From assembly GCA_039654915.1 (NCBI GenBank), contig CM077600.1:69697992-69761991 (forward strand): 64,000 nucleotides of DNA. The letters are read 5' to 3'. This stretch comes from Aquilaria yunnanensis (lineage: Eukaryota > Streptophyta > Magnoliopsida > Malvales > Thymelaeaceae). Below, piece by piece: positions 59,615-64,000 of the stretch. The translations under genes and the position numbers were made by a program. The notes beneath the pieces are model-generated. The model was not told where the DNA came from. It saw only the letters and a program-made list of their open reading frames with translations, and made no database searches. Each line of letters begins with the position of its first letter. Position 1 is the stretch's first letter.

Positions 59615-60601
59615 TGATGCGAACCCCGATGGTATAAAGACCATGAAACATGCCCAAGATGTTTTTCAAGCTCCACAAGACATCAAAGAGACTAGGTTTA
59701 AAACCCCCACCCCTAATCAACCTGTGATTAGAAACGAGAAGTATAGAACTCCAAGAACACAAGCACACTTGTGCACCAAGGCAGTGCACAAAGAACCAAA
59801 GAGAAAACCTCTCCAAAGAGCAATATTATTTTGAAATTTTTCTGTGTGTTTACATCTAGAATATGTGCCTTTATATAGGCCTAAACTAGGGTTAAAAGCT
59901 GGGCAAAATTCGCAGCCTAAATCCCTTAGGAATCCTAGATACAAAGACATAGGAAATCCTAGTCAAATTAGGACTCTAATTCCTAGTTTGAACAAGTTTA
60001 ATGAATGCAGCGTATACCACTTGTCCAAAAGGATTTAAAACTATTCCATAGCCTAAATAACTTCCTAAATAATGTATCTAAATAGGATTTGAACGAAAAT
60101 AAAATATAAATACAAGATTAAACCCGAAAAACTCCCAAATAGCCTTTTTGGGTGCATTTTGGGCACTTTAAGGTTCTCTCTTGTATCTTCAGCTCCAAGC
60201 TTGAATCTTTGAGTTCCAATGGCATGAATCTTCCTCTTAGATGTGGAAAAATAGGTCTGGAAAGTTAGAGCTCAAAAATCCAGCTTATGGGCACAAAATG
60301 CATTAAGAACACTTAAGGTGGCTCAAATGGTGCACTTTGAGTGGTGTCCTTGGTGTCCTTGTTTTGTGACATGTCTAAGCACTCCAGAACTGAGTACCAA
60401 GCATATCCATCATCTCCATATGGTGTCTTGAAAGTTCCAGCAGCTCCTTCTGAAGTTTCATGTCCATTCTCCATGAAGAAACTTGAAACAAAGCCTTGTA
60501 GTGCACTTGAGAGCTCCTTAGCTTTCTTCCTTGTCATAGGTCCACTAGAAACCTTTAATGGGTCCTTGCCTTCTCCATGTGTGCCTTCCTTGATCATATC
60601 A
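59615..60601 (-). repeat. 5' LTR of gypsy element (987 bp)
   Basis: Begins TGATATGATCAAGGAAGG and ends GGGGTTCGCATCA, with TATATAAA at 59877-59870. It has the same termini and promoter as LTR-2 but is clearly diverged in U3. Confidence 0.92.
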
Positions 60602-60606
60602 AAATG
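60602..60606. repeat. Right target-site duplication of gypsy element (AAATG)
   Basis: AAATG, partner of 57747-57751. Joining the flanks gives satellite in continuous phase (GAAAGAAATG then GAAACGTTCAC). Confidence 0.92.
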
Positions 60607-63600
60607 GAAACGTTCACAACATGGTTGGAATGAAATTGAAACATTCACAACTTGTTTGGAACGAAATGGAAGCATACACAATTAGTTTGGAACAAAATGG
60701 AAACATTCACAACGAGTTTGGAATGAAATTGAATCAATCACAAATTCTTTGGAAATAGCTGGAAACTGTAAGAACTTGTTTTGAATGAAATTGAAACATT
60801 CACAAGTTGTTTGAAATGAAATAGAAACAATTACAACCAGTTTGGAATGAAATGGAAACTTTCACAAGTGGTTTGGAATGAAATTGAAATCTTCAAAACT
60901 TGTTTGCAATGAAATGGAAACATTCACAACTAGTTTGGAATGAAACAGAAACAGTCACAACTAGTTTGGAACATAATTGAAACATTCACAACTTGTTTGG
61001 AATGAAATAAAAAAAAATCACAAGTAGTTTGGAATGAGATTGAAAACAATCACAACTTGTTTAGAATGAAATGGAAACATTCACAACATGTTTGGAATGA
61101 ATTGGAAACATTCACAACTCCTTTCGAATGAAATGGAAACATTCACAACTTTATAGGAATGGAGAGGAAACTTTCACAACTTGTTGGGAATGAAATTGAA
61201 ACATTCACAACCAGTTTGGAATGAAGTGGAAACAATCACAACTAGTTTCGATTGAGTTAGAAACATTCACAACCAGTTTGGAATGAATTGGAAACATTCA
61301 CAACCTGTTCGGAACGAAGTGGAAACTTTCACAACTTGTTTGGAACGAAATTGAAAGATTCACAACTTGTTAGGAATGAAGTGGAAACCCTCACAATTTG
61401 TTGGGAAAGAAATTGAAACTTTCACAACTTGATTGGAATGAAATGGAAACATTCACAACTAGTTTGGAATGAGATGGAAACATTCACAACTAGTTTGGAA
61501 TGAAATGGAAGCTTTCACAACTTGTTTGGAATGAAAATGAAACATTCACAACTTGTTTGGAATGAAGTGGAAACAATCACAACTAGTTTGGATTGACTTA
61601 GAAACATTCACAACTTGTTTGGAATGAAATGGAAACATTCACAACTTGTTAGGAATTAAGTGGAAACCTTCACAACTTGTTTGGAATGAAATTGAAAGAT
61701 TTACAACTAGCTTGGAATGAAATGGAAACATTCAGAACTTGTTTGGAAAGAAATTGAAACATTGACAACTTGTTTAGAATGAAATGTAAACATTCACAAC
61801 TTTGTTTGGAATGAAATGGAAAACAATCACAAGTAGTTTGGAAAGAAATATAAACTTTCACAACATGGTTGGAATGAAATTGAAACATTCACAACTTCTT
61901 TGGGAGGAGTTGGAAGCATTCACAATTAGCTTGGAACAAAATGGAAACATTCACAATGAGTTTGGAATGAAGTTGAAACAATCCCAACTTCTTTGGAATT
62001 AGCTGGAAACTGTGAGAACTTGTTTCGAATGAAATTGAAACATTCACATGTTGTTTGAAATGAAATAGAAACAATTACAACCAGTTTGGAATTAAATGGA
62101 AACTTTCACAAGTTGTTTGGAATGAAAATGAAATCTTCAAAACTTGTTTGCAATGAAATTTAAACATTCACAAGTAGTTTGGAATGAAACGGAAACATTC
62201 ACAACTAGTTTGGACCATAATTGAGACATTCACAACTTGTTTGGAATGAAAGAAAAAAAAATCACAAGTAGTTTGGAATGAAATTGAAAACAATCACAAC
62301 TTGTCTAGAATGAAATGGAAACATTCACAACATGTTTGGAATGAATTGGAAACATTCACAACTCGTTTCGAATGAAATGGAAACATTCACAACTTGTTAG
62401 GAATGGAGTGGAAACTTTCACAACTTGTTGGGAATGATATTGAAACATTCACAACTAGTTTGGAATGATCCGGAAATAATCACAACTAGTTTGGATTGAG
62501 TTAGAAACATTCACGACGTGTTTGGAATGAAATGGAAACATTCACAACCTGTTCGAAATGAAGTGGAAACTTTCACAACTTGTTTGGAATGAAATTGAAA
62601 GATTCACAACTTGTTAGGAATGAAGTGGAAACCTTCACAACAGGTTGGGAAAGAAATTGAAACATTCACAACTTGTTTCGAATGAAATGAAAACATTCAC
62701 AACTAGTTTGGAATGAGATGGAAACATTCACAACTAGTTTGGAATGAAATGGAAGCTTTCACAACTTGTTTGGAATGAAAATGAAACTTTCACAACTTGT
62801 TTGGAATGAAGTGGAAACAATCACAACTAGTTTGGATTGAATTAGAAACATTCACAACTTGTTTAGAATAAAAATGGAAACATTCACAACTTGTTAGGAA
62901 TTAAGTGGAAACCTTCACAACTTGTTTGGAATGAAATTGAAAGATTTACAACTAGCTTGGAATGAAATGGAAACATTCACAACTTGTTTGGAAAGAAATT
63001 GAAACATTGACAACTTGTTTAGAATGAAATGTAAACATTCACAACTTTGTTTGGAATGAAATGGAAAACATTCACAAGTAGTTTGGAAAGAAATGTAAAC
63101 CTTCACAACATGGTTGGAATGAAATTGAAACATTCACAACTTGTTTGGAACGAAATGGAAGCATTCACAATTAGTTTGGAACAAAATGGAAACATTCACA
63201 ACGAGTTTGGAATGAAATTGAAACAATCACAACTTCTTTGGAATTAGCTGGAAACTGTGAGAACTTGTTCGGAATGAAATTGAAACATTCACAAGTTGTT
63301 TGAAATGAAAAAGAAACAATTACAACCAGTTTGGAATGAAATGGAAGCTTTCACAAGTTGTTTGGAATGAAATTGAAATCTTCAAAACTTTTTTGCAATG
63401 AAATGGAAACATTCACATCTAGTTTGGAATGAAACGGAAACATTCACAACTTGTTTGGAACGTAATTGAAACATTCACAACTTGTTTGGAATGAAATAAA
63501 AAAAAATCACAAGTAGTTTGGAAAGAAATTGAAAACAATCACAACTTGTTTAGAATGAAATGGAAACATTCACAACATGTTTGGAATGAATTGGAAACAT

Positions 63601-64000
63601 TCACAACTCCTTTCGAATGAAATGGAAACATTCACAACTTTATAGGAATGGAGAGGAAACTTTCACAACTTGTTGGGAATGAAATTGAAACATTCACAAC
63701 CAGTTTGGAATGAAGTGGAAACAATCACAACTAGTTTCGATTGAGTTAGAAACATTCACAACCAGTTTGGAATGAATTGGAAACATTCACAACCTGTTCG
63801 GAACGAAGTGGAAACTTTCACAACTTGTTTGGAACGAAATTGAAAGATTCACAACTTGTTAGGAATGAAGTGGAAACCCTCACAATTTGTTGGGAAAGAA
63901 ATTGAAACTTTCACAACTTGATTGGAATGAAATGGAAACATTCACAACTAGTTTGGAATGAGATGGAAACATTCACAACTAGTTTGGAATGAAATGGAAG
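60607..64000 (+). repeat. Satellite array 4, 1,245-bp unit with 2,490-bp dimer
   Basis: Same 31-bp subunit, but equivalent positions are 61802 and 63047, 1,245 bp apart. CTCCTTTCGAATG followed by TTATAGGAATGGAGAGG occurs near 61112 and 63601, 2,489 bp apart. The intervening unit near 62355 has CTCGTTTCGAATG and TTGTTAGGAATGGAGTGG. The array runs off the window end. Confidence 0.93.

Larger units (their letters stand above)
57752..60601 (-). mobile_element. Internally deleted Ty3/gypsy element carrying gag
   Basis: Minus orientation: full 5' LTR (60601-59615), tRNA-iMet primer site, leader, gag, then a 95-bp remnant of the 3' LTR end. Everything from the end of gag to late in the 3' LTR is deleted. 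AAATG flanks both ends, so the deletion was internal and came after insertion, or was already present in the inserted copy. The LTR belongs to the same family as LTR-1 and LTR-2. Confidence 0.93.

Noticed and set aside
839..64000. Possible heat-shock element in the satellite (GAAACATTC)
   Set aside because: The spacing between GAA and TTC is three bases, not the two of a standard nGAAnnTTCn pair, and the motif simply follows the subunit.
839..64000. Centromeric identity of the satellite
   Set aside because: Higher-order structure alone does not show it, and I saw no centromere-specific retroelement signature. Pericentromeric or subtelomeric heterochromatin is equally likely.

Overview
The window is plant nuclear heterochromatin: tandem satellite DNA carrying nested LTR retrotransposons. 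The plant assignment rests on a Ty3/gypsy element of the Tat type, which has a second (archaeal-type) RNase H and an antisense gene, and on a tRNA-iMet primer site in another element. I saw no ordinary host gene, tRNA, rRNA or CRISPR. The species cannot be read from the sequence.

Layout. 1-838: end of an LTR-like repeat, called X here. 839-9165: satellite array 1. 9166-12310: compound insertion made of a truncated LTR (LTR-1), X in the opposite orientation, and a solo LTR (LTR-2) nested in X. 12311-12686: satellite. 12687-23808: complete 11.1-kb Tat-type element with 867-bp LTRs and the 5-bp target duplication GAACG. 23814-28690: satellite array 2. 28691-38792: second copy of the compound insertion, satellite piece and Tat element, at a constant offset of 19,525 bp; this Tat copy stops in its 3' region at a junction with satellite. 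38793-57751: satellite array 3. 57752-60601: internally deleted minus-strand gypsy element with one full LTR, a primer site and gag, flanked by AAATG. 60602-64000: satellite array 4.

The satellite has a subunit of about 31 bp arranged in a higher-order unit of about 1,211-1,212 bp (about 39 subunits; 1,245 bp in array 4). Alternating diagnostic variants reveal a further dimer of about 2.4-2.5 kb. The many 60-66-residue frames in it follow from subunits whose third-position shifts avoid stops; I do not treat them as genes.

The Tat element is the main coding content. Its sense frame encodes gag, protease, reverse transcriptase, RNase H, archaeal-type RNase H and integrase, with one in-frame TGA between reverse transcriptase and RNase H in both copies. 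Its 3' region holds a four-exon antisense gene (19791-22140, minus) whose three introns all preserve frame. It has its own TATA box and a Transposase_28-like (putative gypsy-type transposon) N-terminal region followed by a coiled coil. Only the complete copy retains it.

Inferred order: satellite array; compound insertion and Tat insertion (LTRs differ at about 16 of 867 positions by eye); tandem duplication of the block (copies differ by about 0.2-0.4%); then loss of the second Tat copy's 3' end.
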